From positions 186,001-250,000 of the forward strand of contig JAHBBC010000034.1 in NCBI GenBank assembly GCA_019915015.1: DNA of 64,000 bases, read 5' to 3'. Shown here piece by piece: positions 35,600 through 48,022 of the stretch (the first letter of the stretch is position 1; each line of letters starts with the position of its first letter). Below the pieces are notes generated by a model. That model saw only the letters and a list, made by a program, of their open reading frames with translations, ran no database searches and was not told the origin of the DNA. The position numbers were made by a program, and so were the translations under genes. This DNA is from Auriscalpium vulgare (Eukaryota; Basidiomycota; Agaricomycetes; Russulales; Auriscalpiaceae).

Positions 35600-36928
35600 T
35601 CACTGCGTTGCATAGCGGAAACGTTTCATGAGGTAGATAACTGTCTTGTAATAGGCCTCATCCGATGTAGTGTCTTTTCGGACCAGCCGGTCCGAGTCGT
35701 CGATGTCTTCGACGGGCTGGTCCGAGCTGTCGATATCGATGTGGACTTCATAGGCGCTCTGGCGGTTGACCCAGGCTCCTGCGGTGACCTTGAGAAGGTC
35801 ACGCGCTAGTGGCCACTCATCCTTCCAAGCCTGTGCGATGTCTTTCTTCAACATGTCACGTAACACAAAGGCCAGCTTCTTCTCTTGACACTGCTCATAG
35901 TCTCCTGTTTCCCACGCGTCGGCTGGCCGCGGACCTTCCTTGAGCCTCTTCCCGCCTTTCTCGAAGCTGAGGAACTGAAAGGCGAGGACCCAGACGAACG
36001 ACTCCAGGTCGTGATAGTAGGTCCTCTTGATCTTTCCATTCCAGTACTCGGTATTGAGTAGCGCGAGCGGCATGAAGGGGATGGTGCCGGTGCGTTCTAG
36101 GTAAGTGTGGGCGTCGTTTTCGTTTTTTCCTTTGATGTATGCCAGATCCCAATCGTTGAGAACGCCGTAAACGGTGGTGCCCTCCTTGTAGTACATGAGG
36201 TTGGCGAGGCTCGGATCTCGGTGTTCAACGCCCTCTTTCCATAGATGATAATGGCCTAGATACAAGTCAGCGTGACTCAGAGTAAGTATAATGGACGGCG
36301 ACGTACACGTAACACAGTCAAACCACGCTTTCACGAATTCGTGGCCGCGCAGCTCACGGATCGGCTGCCGCATCTTGAAGGCGATGACGCGAAGTATACA
36401 GTGACTAGAGATGCCCGAATCGATATCAAGCGCCTCCCGGATTTCTTTTGTTTCCGAACCGTAATCTTCGTAGCCGAAGATGGTTGGAGGATGTTTCTCG
36501 AGTCCGAGCTTCTGAAGGTTAACGCTGCGAACGACCTTCCGTGCTTCCTGGATAATTTTAACCTCGCTGGTCCTACTTTCATCGGGCCAATACATTTTGA
36601 CGGCATAGGGCTCTGGTCTTATCACTCCAGTGCTGACGTTCGATCCGCCTACGACTTGTGCCCAGCGCCCTATGATAGCCGTAGATTTCAGTCAGCGTTA
36701 CCTGGAGAAAGATACACTGCGCGACGTACAATTCACGCAATCAAGCCATGGTTTGACAAATCCGTCGCCACTCAGCTCACAGATTGGCTTCAGGTGCTTG
36801 AAGGGGATGGCGCGAAACATACGGCGGTCGACGTTTGGGAGACGACAACGGTCATCGAGAATGGCGCTCGTTTCGAAGCGAAACTTGTGAGGACCATGGT
36901 CGGGAGACGCGAGGATGCGTGAGGTCAT
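35600..36928 (-). CDS. Chimeric FunK1-like kinase with N-lobe remnant, copy H
   Basis: Three exons (36928-36730, 36669-36307, 36255-35600), with introns of 60 and 51 nt, join in frame to 405 residues. Exon 1 encodes a helix D/E module (MTSRILASPDHG...WLDCVN) like those that start the headless copies. Exon 2 then encodes what looks like the N-lobe: WRWAQVVGGSNVSTG, the putative beta-3 lysine in PYAVKMYWPDE and the helix-C glutamate in KIIQEARK. A second helix D/E module (HCILRVIAFKMRQPIRELRG) follows. Exon 3 carries HRDPSLANLMYY, NDWDLAYI, RTGTIPFMPLALL and YYHDLESFVWVL. All catalytic positions are present, so this class is the best candidate for an active kinase. The exon 1 to exon 2 junction is supported only by the open frame and splice signals; exon 2-3 could alternatively start from a separate promoter. 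Confidence 0.75.
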
Positions 36929-37189
36929 GGACAGCGAGTATGAGAGGGCGCGGTGAAGATATGGGCGTGGGTCGTGTGTGCTGGTGGTGGAGTAGGGGCG
37001 TAGACTGGCGCCAGTGCTGTCGAGCGAGGTGCTGGCAGACAGGCGAGAGCCTGAGCGAAGTTGATAAATAACGCGGCCAACGGCCGCGTGAAGCGGATAG
37101 GGCCAGGGTGCCGGAGTCGAGCTGCCACGCTCCATGCGCGCGGTAAGGGTGTCGGCAGGAAAGGTTGACGACTCGAGCCTCGAGGCCGA

Positions 37190-38051
37190 TCATTGCCACG
37201 CGAAACCTAAGGCCTGCTTCTTCCCGATGTCGTTGAAGCTGCGGTAAACATCGTCCACTTCTTCTACGGACGGCTTCTTCAACACATCGAAGCGTTGGTT
37301 GTCACGATTTCTAACCCAATGAAGGAGTGCAAAGGTCAGTGGCCACTGCGAGGTCCACTCTCCAGGAGGCTTCTCGTTCAAATCGGCGACGGGTTCTTTG
37401 AGGAATACCGTCTTCTCCTTGTAGCACTGATTATAAGTAGTCCCCAGCGATCCACGCGTCGGCTTGCCGGGCCTCCTTCACCTTCTCGCTCTTCTCGTAG
37501 CTGATGACAACATAGGCCAGGATCCAGATGAATATTCGAGGTCGTGGTAGTAGGTCCTCGCAATCTCCCCGCCAATAACGCTCGCTGAGGAGCTCGAAGG
37601 GCATGAAGGGTATGGCGCCCGTTCGGTCTTGATGCTCGTGCGCGCTCTCTTCATCGACATTTGCTAAGTCCCAGTCGTTGAGAACGCCGCAGATGGTGCC
37701 GCCACCCTCGCAGTACATGAGATTTGAGAGGCTCGGAGGTCCGTGGTGAATTCCGTGCTTCCATAGACGATAGTGAGCTAGGTTTCTGTCAGCGTGACTC
37801 GAAGAAAAATACAGGCTCGACGTACAATGGGCACAATCGAGCCATGCGCTCACGAATGCGTCGCCGCTCAGCTCGCAGATGGTCGCCAGCTGCTTGAAGG
37901 CGATGGCGCGAAACACACGGCGGCTGACATTCGGGAGAGGACGGGGATCGCGGTCGCCCGTTTTCGAACGGAAAGTCTTGTAGTCGATGAAACCGTTGTC
38001 TGGCAGCGACGCGACTCGGAGGATGCATGAGGGCGCGGACAGTGAGGACAT
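37190..38051 (-). pseudogene. FunK1-like copy I, frameshifted
   Basis: It starts MSSLSAPSCILRVASLPDNG at 38051, with a 48-nt intron at 37825-37778. The catalytic loop is HGPPSLSNLMY (HRD lost). Compared with copy M, a 2-base loss lies near 37572. A 1-base loss near 37533, shared with M, follows, and together these restore the frame. A 4-base gain near 37435, also shared with M, then causes an early stop after IAGDYL. The downstream remainder (NEKPPGEWTSQWPLTFALL ... FAWQ) ends at 37190. It lies immediately upstream of copy H on the same strand. Confidence 0.75.
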
Positions 38052-38534
38052 TTAAGCGTGGCGCGTGTGCATCGTAGTACGTCGTGGGCGCATGTGAGAG
38101 GGCGTTGCGTGGTGGTAGTCTGCGTGCCGTCGGGCGAGAACTTGAGTGCTCGGCGTGCGCAGGAGGGGTTACGAGCGCGGAGGTAGTACTAGCAGCGGAA
38201 CAGCGGTGGTACAAAGCAAAGAGATGCAGAGTGCCGATGATGTGGCTGTCGACGAGGGCTGCCACGACGTATGCGCGCGGTCAGCTTGCCGGCGGCGGGC
38301 GCAAATGGGCGTCGACTCGAGGACGAGCGTGCCGTACAACGTGGTGGGGGTGCAGTCAGACTGACACGTTGAACGATCTGACAGCTAGCGGGACAAAGTC
38401 TGAGTATGGGGGAGATCAAACGCCTCAGCAAGATCCTCGGAAATCGAGTCTGAAGGGGGCTCCGATATCTCGATGATCGGCAAGCTTCATCATTGAGGAC
38501 CTGGGCGCATGTTGAGGATTAAACACGCGGCGAG

Positions 38535-38930
38535 ATGTGCGCAGAGTCGCAGACATACCTCACCCCTCTCATGTGCCGCTCGCTGGGACCTCCGCTGACA
38601 TTCACATCGCCGAATATCTCGCCCAGCTTTTGTGAGATCTTGAGCGCATGTTCCTTCGACAATTTCGACGCATCTTCGGTTGTCAAAGAGATCAACAGTA
38701 CTCGCAGAACTAGGGAGAGATCAGTGACTATGCCGATGGAGAGTGACCGCTATGACCTTCTGCCTCATTTTCCTCTGACTACTTCCCTGCGCCGTGAGTC
38801 ATGTTCCCGGTAAGTCGTGCGCGTGTCGTTGTGAATGAATGGCCCTGGGACACCTCGCGGGATAGTCGCGATGGATGAGAGTCGATCAATTGGAGCCCTG
38901 GAGATGCGGCCACTCAGCAGTGCGATACGG
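38535..38930 (-). pseudogene. Duplicated spliced ORF fragment, copy 1
   Basis: This is the inverted copy of the fragment described at 50524-50840. On the minus strand it carries the same open peptide (LLISLTTEDASKLSKEHALK...) ending at a GTATGT donor. No family is recognised. It sits between the divergent FunK1 copies I and J. Confidence 0.4.
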
Positions 38931-39355
38931 AGGGGAAACTGTGCACAGTCCAGTGCTGCCTGGAACCGAAAAGGAGTACCAGCGTACTATAGTGCTGGAC
39001 TCGGAGTAGAGAGCATTACATAATACGCTGGGCTACAGTGAGCCTACAGTACGCTCGCCCGCATCCTCATCTGCCAAGGTCAGTATCATGCCCTGGGTCC
39101 CGCGCTCAACGTATCATCGTCCTCCGCGTGCAAGAAACGAGGCTCGTCCTCGAGCTTTCGCCCATTTGCGCCCGGCGCCCAAGCCTGACCGCGCGCATAC
39201 ATCGTGGCAGCCTTGTCGACACATCGAGTCTGGCACGCCGCCGTTGGATGCGCTCAAATTCGTTCTTCCCATCGCCTTCGCTCAGAATCTTGCTCGACAC
39301 GGCAGCGCTCTGCCATCTGCCATTGTCTGCCTGCCTTTACGTTCTCGCTGCGCGT

Positions 39356-40195
39356 ATGCCCTCGCGCACCCTCGCGTTGCCGCTGGCCGACTCTGAGAAG
39401 ACTCAGTTAGAAATGGGCGACGTTCGTGACAACTTTCATCCTCTCCCGAACGTCATTCGCCGCGTTTTTCGCGCCACCTTCGAAATGCTGCAGCCGATCC
39501 GTGAGCTGCGTGGCGACGCATTCGTAAGAGCATGGCTCGATTGTGCACAGTGTACGTCGCGCCTGCATCTTTCACCGAGTTACGCTGACAGAAACCTAGG
39601 TCACTATCGTACATGGAAGCACGAAATTCATCACGAGCCTCCGAGCATTTCAAACCTCATGTACGGCGAGGGTGGCGGCGCCATCTGCGGCGTTCTCAAC
39701 GACTGGGACCTGGCAGATGTCGATGCAGAGAGCGCGCACGAGCATCAAGACAGAACGGGCACCATACCCTTCATGCCCCTCGAGCTCCTCAGCGAGCGTG
39801 ATCGGCGGGGAGAGATTGCGAGGACCTACTACCACGACCTCGAATATTTCATATGGATCCTGGCCTATGTTGTCATCAGCTACGAGAAGGGCGAGAAGGT
39901 CAAGGGTGGGCAAGCCGACGCGTGGATCACTGGGGACTATATTCAGTGCTACAAAGAAAAGTGGGCATTCCTCAGCGATCCCCTCGCCAGGTTGAACAAG
40001 AAGCCTCCTGGAACTTGGACCTCGCATTGGCCACTGACATATTGGCTTCTTCATTTCGTGAAACTGCGCGAATTCCAACGCACCTCTCCGGACGTGTTTG
40101 CGGCACAGGAACAGCCGGCTGTAGAAACGGAGGCTGAAATCTACCGTCAGTTCAACGACATCGGGAAGAAGAGGGCCCCAAATTTGTGGCAGTGA
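39356..40195 (+). CDS. FunK1-like kinase C-lobe protein, copy J
   Basis: Two exons (39356-39551, 39600-40195) and a 48-nt intron give 263 residues starting MPSRTLALPLADSEKTQLEM. The catalytic loop is HHEPPSISNLMY (HRD Asp lost), followed by NDWDLADV, RTGTIPFMPLELL and YYHDLEYFIWIL. The N-lobe is absent. The first exon resembles copy C, while the tail (SDPLARLNKKPPGTWTSHWP and IGKKRAPNLWQ) is of the B type, so it is a mosaic. It is divergent from copy I, with about 1.3 kb between starts. The inverted arm ends inside its C-terminus at 40107. Confidence 0.82.
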   Translation: MPSRTLALPLADSEKTQLEMGDVRDNFHPLPNVIRRVFRATFEMLQPIRELRGDAFVRAWLDCAQCTSRLHLSPSYADRNLGHYRTWKHEIHHEPPSISNLMYGEGGGAICGVLNDWDLADVDAESAHEHQDRTGTIPFMPLELLSERDRRGEIARTYYHDLEYFIWILAYVVISYEKGEKVKGGQADAWITGDYIQCYKEKWAFLSDPLARLNKKPPGTWTSHWPLTYWLLHFVKLREFQRTSPDVFAAQEQPAVETEAEIYRQFNDIGKKRAPNLWQ

Positions 40196-40387
40196 CCGTA
40201 TTTATCTGGACAGTATACTTATACTTTGATAGCCATATGTGACCAAATATGCACGGTTAAATAGAGTGCCGAGTAATTAAAATGCTCAGTAATTTCCTGC
40301 ACACAGATTTGGTCGATGAACGACGTAGAGACCGACCGACTCCGGTCACTATTCACCACAGAAGTGATATAAGTAACACGACGGTCG

Positions 40388-42791
40388 TCAAGCCTCAATC
40401 CTCTCCACGATCATCGGCAGCTTCGGATCCAAGGAATCGGAACCTTTGACACCAGGAATAGTGTTCGCGCCGAATCGCCACTCAATCTCTTCCTTCTTTG
40501 AAGGCAAGAAGCGGAAGGATGGGATGAGCTGGGCCAGTGTTACTTCTATAGCGTTCGACTGTAAGATGGACGAAGCCCGGAATTGACGAGCACGAATAAA
40601 CTTACTCAATCCTAGCTGCGAAAACCTGAAGCCACTTTGGAAGCCAATCAGAAAGCGAGTAACCAGAAGGGAGCCAACTACTCACATGCACGCTCTCGAT
40701 CCACCGAGGAAAGTCATTCTGAATATAAGCAGAAATCAGCGTGCGGTGCAGCGTTGCGCTGCTCATGACTCACGTATTAGAGTAAATTCCCGGGATGCGT
40801 GCTTCCTCCACCGTCTTCGGCAGAGGCGCCAGCCATCGCTCGGGCTTCCACTCCTCCGCATCAGGACCCCAAATGGCCGTTGAGAGGTTAATGGCGAGGA
40901 TATTAATGACAACTTCGGTGCCGTTCGGCACGTAAAGCGAGTCGAGGACATCGCCGGTCGACGTTTCGATCGGATGACACAAGGGAACAAAAGTGTTCTT
41001 GCAACACCTGTAAAGATAGATCGAAGATAAAGAAGACGAGCTGAAAATTCAGGTGACTTACGTTCGGCTCGCAAATGTAACAGGAGGGAAACTAATGGAA
41101 TAGTGAGCAGTGAATAAGGCGGCGCATGACGAACTCACACCCGGAGGCTCTCGCGGCACACGGCGTCTAGGTATGGAAGTGCAGCAAGCTCGTCGTACCG
41201 GAGCTGCCCACCATCCGCTGTACTCTGGGCCTCGAGCAGCTCTTGACGAAGCCTGGTCTGCACATCCTGGTTCTCCGACAAAAGGTGTAGGAGGCGAGAG
41301 ACTGCGTTTGAAGTTGTATCTGTGCCTGCGAGCAAGAACGTGCTGTTGACTAGTTAGCCAGTACAAATCAACTCCCAAAGAACGCGACTCGCTTCATTTG
41401 CGCGAGCATTTCTTCGTCCGGAAGTTTGTCCTCGTCGTCGGCGCTCATGTTAGCCTTCACTGTGATTCCACAGGTGACATGTCAGCAACATGTCAGCGAC
41501 AGAAATCAATATCAATCCTTGTTGCGAGACGTACAAAGGATGCTGAGGATGTCCCTTCCCTCCCCGATCTGATGCACCGTCTCGACATCACCTTTGTCTA
41601 GCAGATATTTCTTGTCTTCAAAGACCGCCTTAGCGTGAGCGCTCATGACATCGGTGATGCCGATGACCTTATGCAGGCTCGGCCATGGGAGCCACGACGC
41701 CACGCCACGAAGGAAACTTGCAGGTAATTTGGAGACCCGGGGGAAATTAATGCACCAGAGCATGATCCCCGAGATGCTTGGACTGTTATTCAACAGTCAA
41801 AATCAATTCCGCTGTCAAGAGGAGAGTCTCTCACAGGAATCCTTTGACCGCCAGTCTGAATTTGTTTCTTTCACCTTCGAGGCTCCCGAATGAGTACCCG
41901 AAACCACCTTGCGCGACGAGTTCGAGGGCAAGGCGGTCCACCCACTCCATCATGTCGAGCTCTTGTGGTCCCGATTCAACCTTCGAACTTAAAACATCTT
42001 CGAGCTGCGATGACCGATGCTTAATGACACTCCAACGATCTCGATAGATCGAAATTCGTACCTGGTGCGTGATTTTCTGGAAGAGCGGTGTCATGGAGCG
42101 TATACTTTTGGTTGAGAACATCGGATTGAGCATCTTGCGCTGCTTCCGGTGGTGAAGTCCTGCGTGTCACGAGTAGGAGGATGTCAGACAAATCCATGAT
42201 GTCTTTTTCATGAATATGAGACTTGAACAAACCCATCGTAGAGAACAAGCCATTTCCGAGGACATGACGGTTCAACCTAGCAGACAATTTGACGACTAGA
42301 TCGGCATTCCAGGAGGGTCGTATAGAAGCGATGTGCGTACTAGAGAAACCACGGAGCCATTTCAAACGCGGGCTCTTGCAAGATGCTTTGGCAGGCCCTT
42401 GGATCAGCGACAAAAATTTGTATATCCTTCCAGTTTGTGAAAGTTAGCTACTGGGCATCTGAGAAACAGCGAGCGAGCGTACACCAAGCAGTCCGTTGAC
42501 CTTGATGATGTCCCCGTAGGTCTTGGTGAGGTGCCTATGGAATGCCTTCGCCTGGGGATGATACATCTGACCAAGATTACCTAGAGGTAATACGCTAGTA
42601 CGAAGCCTCGTAAGCTCGTACGGCATGACAGACGTACCTTCCAAAAAGGACGCCCGTGGAGGACCGGGGATCGTCCGGAGGGAGAGCTGCCGGAATCTGT
42701 GTCGCACCGCGAAGAACACGAGACTGACGATCGATGTCAATAACCCGACCAGAGGGAGAAGAGCCACAACCGCCAAGGAGGGGGTCAACAT
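40388..42791 (-). CDS. Microsomal cytochrome P450
   Basis: This is a membrane-anchored P450 monooxygenase. It opens with a hydrophobic anchor (MLTPSLAVVALLPLVGLLTS) and the proline hinge IPGPP. Next come TYGDIIKVNGLLG, IQIFVADPRACQSIL, RKMLNPMFSTKSIR, the I-helix AGTDTTSNAV, ESLRV (the ExxR motif) and WKPERWLAPLP. Splicing near 40680-40770 rebuilds the haem loop FLGGSRACIGFR, with the cysteine codon near 40689. It has about 13 short exons; the last junction before ...LIPSFRFLPSKKEEIEW is uncertain. It resembles the expanded basidiomycete CYP families acting on lipids or xenobiotics; the substrate is not predictable and no biosynthetic partner is adjacent. It lies in the spacer of the 35-54 kb palindrome. 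Confidence 0.88.
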
Positions 42792-43043
42792 GGTGATGAA
42801 GACGTTGAAGAGCTGGTGGGTGATGATTCAACGGCCATATCTGTCTGTATTTATAGGGGGTAACGTCGGGTTACGGGATTTCACCAACCATATCAGTGAA
42901 AGCGAGGGTATGAAACAGGTCCCAACGCAAGGACGGCATATCGTAAGTCACGATGCCAGGGTGTTGTTTGCGGAAGCTCAGGGCCGCCCGTCGAGCGGGG
43001 ATCAGGTCGGATCCGACTCGGAGGCAAAATAAATCGTCGCTTA

Positions 43044-43115
43044 TCAGCTCGAAGGTTCGTGGTGTATTCCGTGCTTCCACGACCGATAGTGAGATAGTGA
43101 GATAGGTCGTGTATG
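43044..43115 (-). pseudogene. FunK1 relic (start of exon 2)
   Basis: Reading minus from about 43110, the bases after a CTATCTC stretch encode HYRSWKHGIHHEPSS before a stop. This is the beginning of exon 2 of the I/J class up to the degenerate catalytic loop. No other kinase sequence is attached. It is a small remnant left inside the otherwise single-copy spacer. Confidence 0.6.
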
Positions 43116-46100
43116 CAGCAGGGTATGAGCAGGCTGCCGAGGGAGGGATCGCTGAGCTGACGAGTGAGGCTGGGGACGGCAATCGGGGAAAGGAATCGTG
43201 TTTTCGACAATGCTAAGTGCCGCGAGCGGCGGAGCTGATGTTTCACCGACACCACATGAACATTTTCGCACCAGCTGCGCACTGTTTCGACATAACATAC
43301 AGGCCAGTGCTATTATGCACTGCTGCTTCAGCTTCTTTCTCGAGTGTGTCGTTGACAAAGTGCATGGCAAATGAAGTAAGAATGGGGCAGACTGAGACAG
43401 ATGAGATTTCGGTACCTTACACTTGTAGAGTACATGAAGGGAGGTGTAAGGGAATTCGATGGTCCCTGCGTCGATGCGCGCTCTGCGGACAAAGGAGTAT
43501 CCGGCCATGAGCGCAGGACTAGAAGCAACCCGCAGGGACTGGCGAGCTTGAACCGGATGGTAATGGTGATGATGGGGCCGTAAACGGGGGCAAGCTGGCC
43601 GCCGCGCTGCTAGAGTCGCCCAGTACATTTGTCGCGGGCATAGCGAACTAGGAGACGGGGCAGCCAGAGCTGAGGTGCGGAGGCCAAGGAGTTATCGAGG
43701 AGTTGTCGGTACAAGTATGGGAGACTGGGAGGGTGGTGGATGCTCCATGGTGTCGCAGAGTGGTTGTAGTCGAGCTTGCGTCGGCGCGATGGGATTCTGC
43801 AGGCCCATGGGAAATTGAGGACCCGTGGGAGATCGGCGTTAGTTGACGAAATCGTGGGAAATGCCCACCAGGCTACGGTTCGCTACCGCCGTGCGTCGGT
43901 ATCCCGTCCTCTCTCGCTGAACTACCGCAACAGCTGGGTTCGCCATTGCTGCAACATCTGGCTACACATACTAGTTCGGCATTTACAGGACCGGCCCACG
44001 CGCTAGCACGCCACGTCCGCAGCCGTCCGCAGCCCGCGTCAGCTGGATCGGTGCGACGCAGCTCTTCCTGCTCATCGCGAACCGCCTGCCGCCTGCAAGC
44101 TGCGCATTCTCGGCTATTCAAACATCGTCGCCGAACCGCCGTGTAAGCGACCTGTGTTGACGAGCTCTTTGACAAAGACTTAGCATAAACTAATTCAGCG
44201 CTGCGGGTCTGCTCAAGACGCTGGGAAACACATCGCAGTCCTGTTGACTGGCGCCATGAATGGGCAGTGCCGAATGAGATGCATCTAGCGACTGACCACA
44301 TGCTACCGGCGCGGCACCGCGCAGCGCCTCCGAAGCAGCTTTTTGTTCTCATCTTCATGATGTGATCCTGGGGGCCGAGAAGTCGATGACGGCAACTTGA
44401 CGGGATGGCGATAGCCTCCCGCCGCCACGTCCTCAACACGAACCCCGCACTTGATACGGTGGTGCGGAGACCATACTGATGAGTATCTGCCTCCTCTACA
44501 TGATCCCGCTCCTCCCACGAGAAGCCAGGACATTCTGTCTTGATACCTAGCGTGGCCGGTCATGGGGACTGCCCGTCAGAAGTTCTCAGCCAAAAAAAAA
44601 GCGTTCGGTACGCTCTCAACTTGCCGCTGACATTACGAATCGACACCATCACGCCACACAGAACCAAGCGCTCGCTGCAGTCATAAGAGGACCGTAATCA
44701 GCTCTCGGCGACAAAATCGATTTTATTCGTGCATACTAGCGTATGGTTCCGTAAAAGAAGTTTGACTCGCCCAGACGTCAGATTGCAGCGAGCGAGCCAA
44801 TGATGGAGGGAAGATCGCCACGGACAGCGTTTACGGTTCGATTTCATCGCTATCAACGCTGCAAAAATATTGTAAGTTGGAGGAATCCAGGATACGGAGC
44901 GCACCTGGGACTTTTGCCATGACAGCAGAGGGTCGTCGTGGCGACAAGCAAGTAGCTCGACGGTGACTGGGAAAAATTCCATCAGACTCGCTATACGTTC
45001 GAGAACGTCACGCCTGGAACTCACTGCAATACGTCCAAACGCCATGTCCAGGTGCGGTCTACGGGCGCAGAGTGCCTGAGTGGGGTGGGACGCGGATAGG
45101 TGGTTGCATCCGACTCGACGCCCGATCTGTGCCCGTGCCCTCTTCACAGACACGCTTCTCCGCCCGCCGAAGGACGAGGTGCCCTCTGGGAGATGCGCGT
45201 AGCACGCACGCGAGCCGGTCGAACCGAAACTGCAGACGGGTGGAATTGAGCTGGAAAGACGCGTCAGATTTCCGGGCTATATGGAACAGATACGTGCATG
45301 AAGATCTTCGAGTTGGTTGGAGTGGATGCCGCATTGTGGACGAGGAAGACGCCGTGATGCCAACGCAGCCTGCCTGTCGTCCATGAAGATCTGGGCTTGT
45401 TGTTGTCCAGCAAAAAATGAGGCGTCGAGCGCGCAAAAGAGATGGGTACGCTGCAGGTGGAGAGGGGGGTACGATCTGTGACGATGGTTGGCAATGCTTG
45501 AGCTTAAGGGAGGATGGATGTTTACGCACCTGAGCACTGTTCCTCTCTGCCTGTTGTCTGCCGCCAGCTATAGACATCCTGCGATAAAGAGCGACGCCGG
45601 GCGTTGGACTGGTGCCAATGACAAAGCGGCCATAGAGGATGGTCGACGTTGTTGAACGGGAGATGGGACGGGCGCCGAAAATCGCACGCCTCGGGCGACT
45701 CTCGGCGACGCCGTCGCAGACTCTGCACTTGTCGAACGACGCCCACCCGTATTTTATTCATTTCTTTCATACTCTCATTGCTCTGTCCTCCCAAACTTAA
45801 GCGTGGCCGCGAGCAGCATAGTGAACACCCACAGCTCGAACGAACCTTCGCGCAGAGTCCATCATCCATGGAACGTCACTCTCTTAGCACATAGCTCTGC
45901 GATCAGGTCCTCGGATCCAGAACTTGTCGGTCTGACCTTGGCCAAATTACACAGGTGCTCTATCTCAATCAGTTACTCACGAGGACCGCCAGTACTTCCA
46001 TGTACGCTTGCTGGCCATAGCAGTCAGGCCGGTGCCCTTTGTGTGAGTGTATTTTTCCATCCTACGTCGATGCCTTCACACAAGGGCTGTCCATACTGAT

Positions 46101-46550
46101 GCAGCTTTAGAACTAGGCAGGAAACCATCTTTATCCGAAGTTTCAGCTCGCTCCAACTTCTCAGCGCATCTCACACCGATGATACTTAGTACCCCGGGCC
46201 CATGCCGGGCTAGGACTGGTTGCCGGACACCCTGCAAGATGGCCATACTAAGCGGATGCTTCCCAGCATCAGCGAACTACACATATCGAAGAGCCGGTCA
46301 ACTGCTCTCTAACCGCTGCGAGATTCATTCTTGGAAGACGCCTCTTATCAGAAGTATCCTCTTACAGCAACGCTCATAGATCGCAAGTCAGTCACTAGTC
46401 ACTGGTTAATGAGGCGTCGAACAAAGACAGGCAGGCTGTGGACACGCCAGAGTGAGTCGTGCTTGTTCTTCAGATTACCCAGCACATAGTCTCACATCCT
46501 CTGCTGTCTCAGAGCATCATGACGAACTGGAACAGTCCTCGCGTACATGG
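43116..46550. other. Region without a recognised gene
   Basis: A short minus-strand frame starting MAGYSFVRRARIDAG at 43508 might be a first exon of an unknown gene, but I could not extend it convincingly. The rest holds only scattered frames of 60-190 codons without family motifs. A run of nine T on the minus strand near 44595 has no tRNA-like sequence before it. Confidence 0.4.
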
Positions 46551-48022
46551 ATGGTACGATACGAAGGCGTCAGTCCTCCATTGTCCGATATGACATGCCC
46601 TACAGCGGTCCTCATCAAGCTGGTGCACTTCATGTGGGGCGTGGCAATGTACGCCTCAGTGTTTGGACATGATTGCCCCCCATTGACGTTTTCTTCACAG
46701 CTGGGAAATAGTCACTCCGGGCGGCTTCGAATGGGCCGTGATTGTGGGGAAGAGACCGTACAGGTGGACCATCTGGGTGTATACCGGGTGCCGTGTGTCG
46801 ATGCTCGCCGCTCTGACGGTCTTTCTTGCGAGCAAGGATTTCGCAGGGCCCGGACATTGCACGGTTCGTCGACCCTATTTTCGTTCTGGTTCATACTCTA
46901 GATGATGACGTTCACGCCTAGGCATGGGCTGCTTGGGTCTACGTACGTATTCGACGGCAGGCAATTCAAAACGGACTCTTATACGTCCACATTCCTCAGG
47001 CGCTTGGGTACATCAGCCTCGGCCTCGGGTCGTTGCTCATGCTCCTCAGAATGTCAGTTGCTGCCACTGCTTCAACGCCGGAGAGTCTCACTGAACATTG
47101 CCGGTTGAACACAGATCGGCTATATGGAGTCGAAATTTCTTAGTGCTGACGATCTCTTGCCTCGCCTGGCTGACAGGTATCGCGCTCAACATCCGATGTA
47201 CGCCATGATCAATTCACCTGCTGCTCATGTGACTGAGTCTATCGTATCCCGTCCAGATTTAATAATTGTTCGTCTACTCTCACCATGCCACTCATCCACT
47301 CACGCTGCGTAGGTCAGCGCAGTGTATAACCCGCTCGCACACGAATGCATCCCCGCCCACTCCGACAAGTCTGTCGTCAGTGTCATCGGCATCGTCGTCG
47401 CGGACTTCACGCTCCTTGGATTCATGATTCTCGGGATCATGCGCCTTCGCGTCGCAGGTGGGACAGGAGGACTGTGGGGGTTGCTGTGGAACCAGGTGCG
47501 TTGCTCGAGGGTATGAAGGCGCGCTGGGACTGGCTGAATTGGTGTGCACTCAGGGATTAGTGTGGCTTACGCTGGCAATATCTTGTGAATTACCGGCGCT
47601 GGTAAGTCCGCCGTACCCCGCGTCGAGGTCAGTTCTGAAGCAGCTTCCATCGATGCAGGTTTTTGTCCGAATGAATCTCAATGGTGCGTAGAGCGCTCGC
47701 ATCTGGTCTTGCAGAGTGCTAAAGCATTGGCGATGGAAATGGAAATGGAAATGTAGTTGCGTGGAATGTGGTGCGTCGCCTACTGCAAAGCTAATTTGAA
47801 CGCCGCTTGACTACGCAAGTCTCAGATGTTTGAGCACATCACCAGTGGGTGCCGCCATAGTCTTCTCCTGCGTACAGGCTAAGTCCCCTTGAAGTCGTCA
47901 CCCTGTCCATTGGCGCCACGAAAATGCACCGCATCCTCAATTACTCCAGCCCATCTTCCGGAGTAGTGTGCGTCCTAGCACGCTTTAACATCCGCGTTTC
48001 ATTATCTACTGATATCGAGTAA
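46551..48022 (+). CDS. Seven-TM basidiomycete membrane protein (GPCR-like)
   Basis: The spliced product matches the large, uncharacterised seven-helix family of mushrooms. Visible in order are LIKLVHFMWGVAI, WEIVTPGGFEWAVIVGKRPY, RWTIWVYTGCRVSMLAAL, ALGYISLGLGSLLMLLRI, SAIWSRNFLVLTISCLAWL, VVSVIGIVVADFTLLGFMIL, GGLWGLLWNQ, GLVWLTLAISCELPALV and the C-terminal signature LSIGATKMHRILNY. Exons are separated by introns of about 50-100 nt. The start at 46551 (MVRYEGVSPPLSD) is the first in-frame ATG before helix 1. The penultimate junction (after FVRMNLN, near 47690) could not be closed without a stop, so the 3' end may be damaged or misread. Family members sit in the plasma membrane; their role is unknown. 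Confidence 0.7.
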
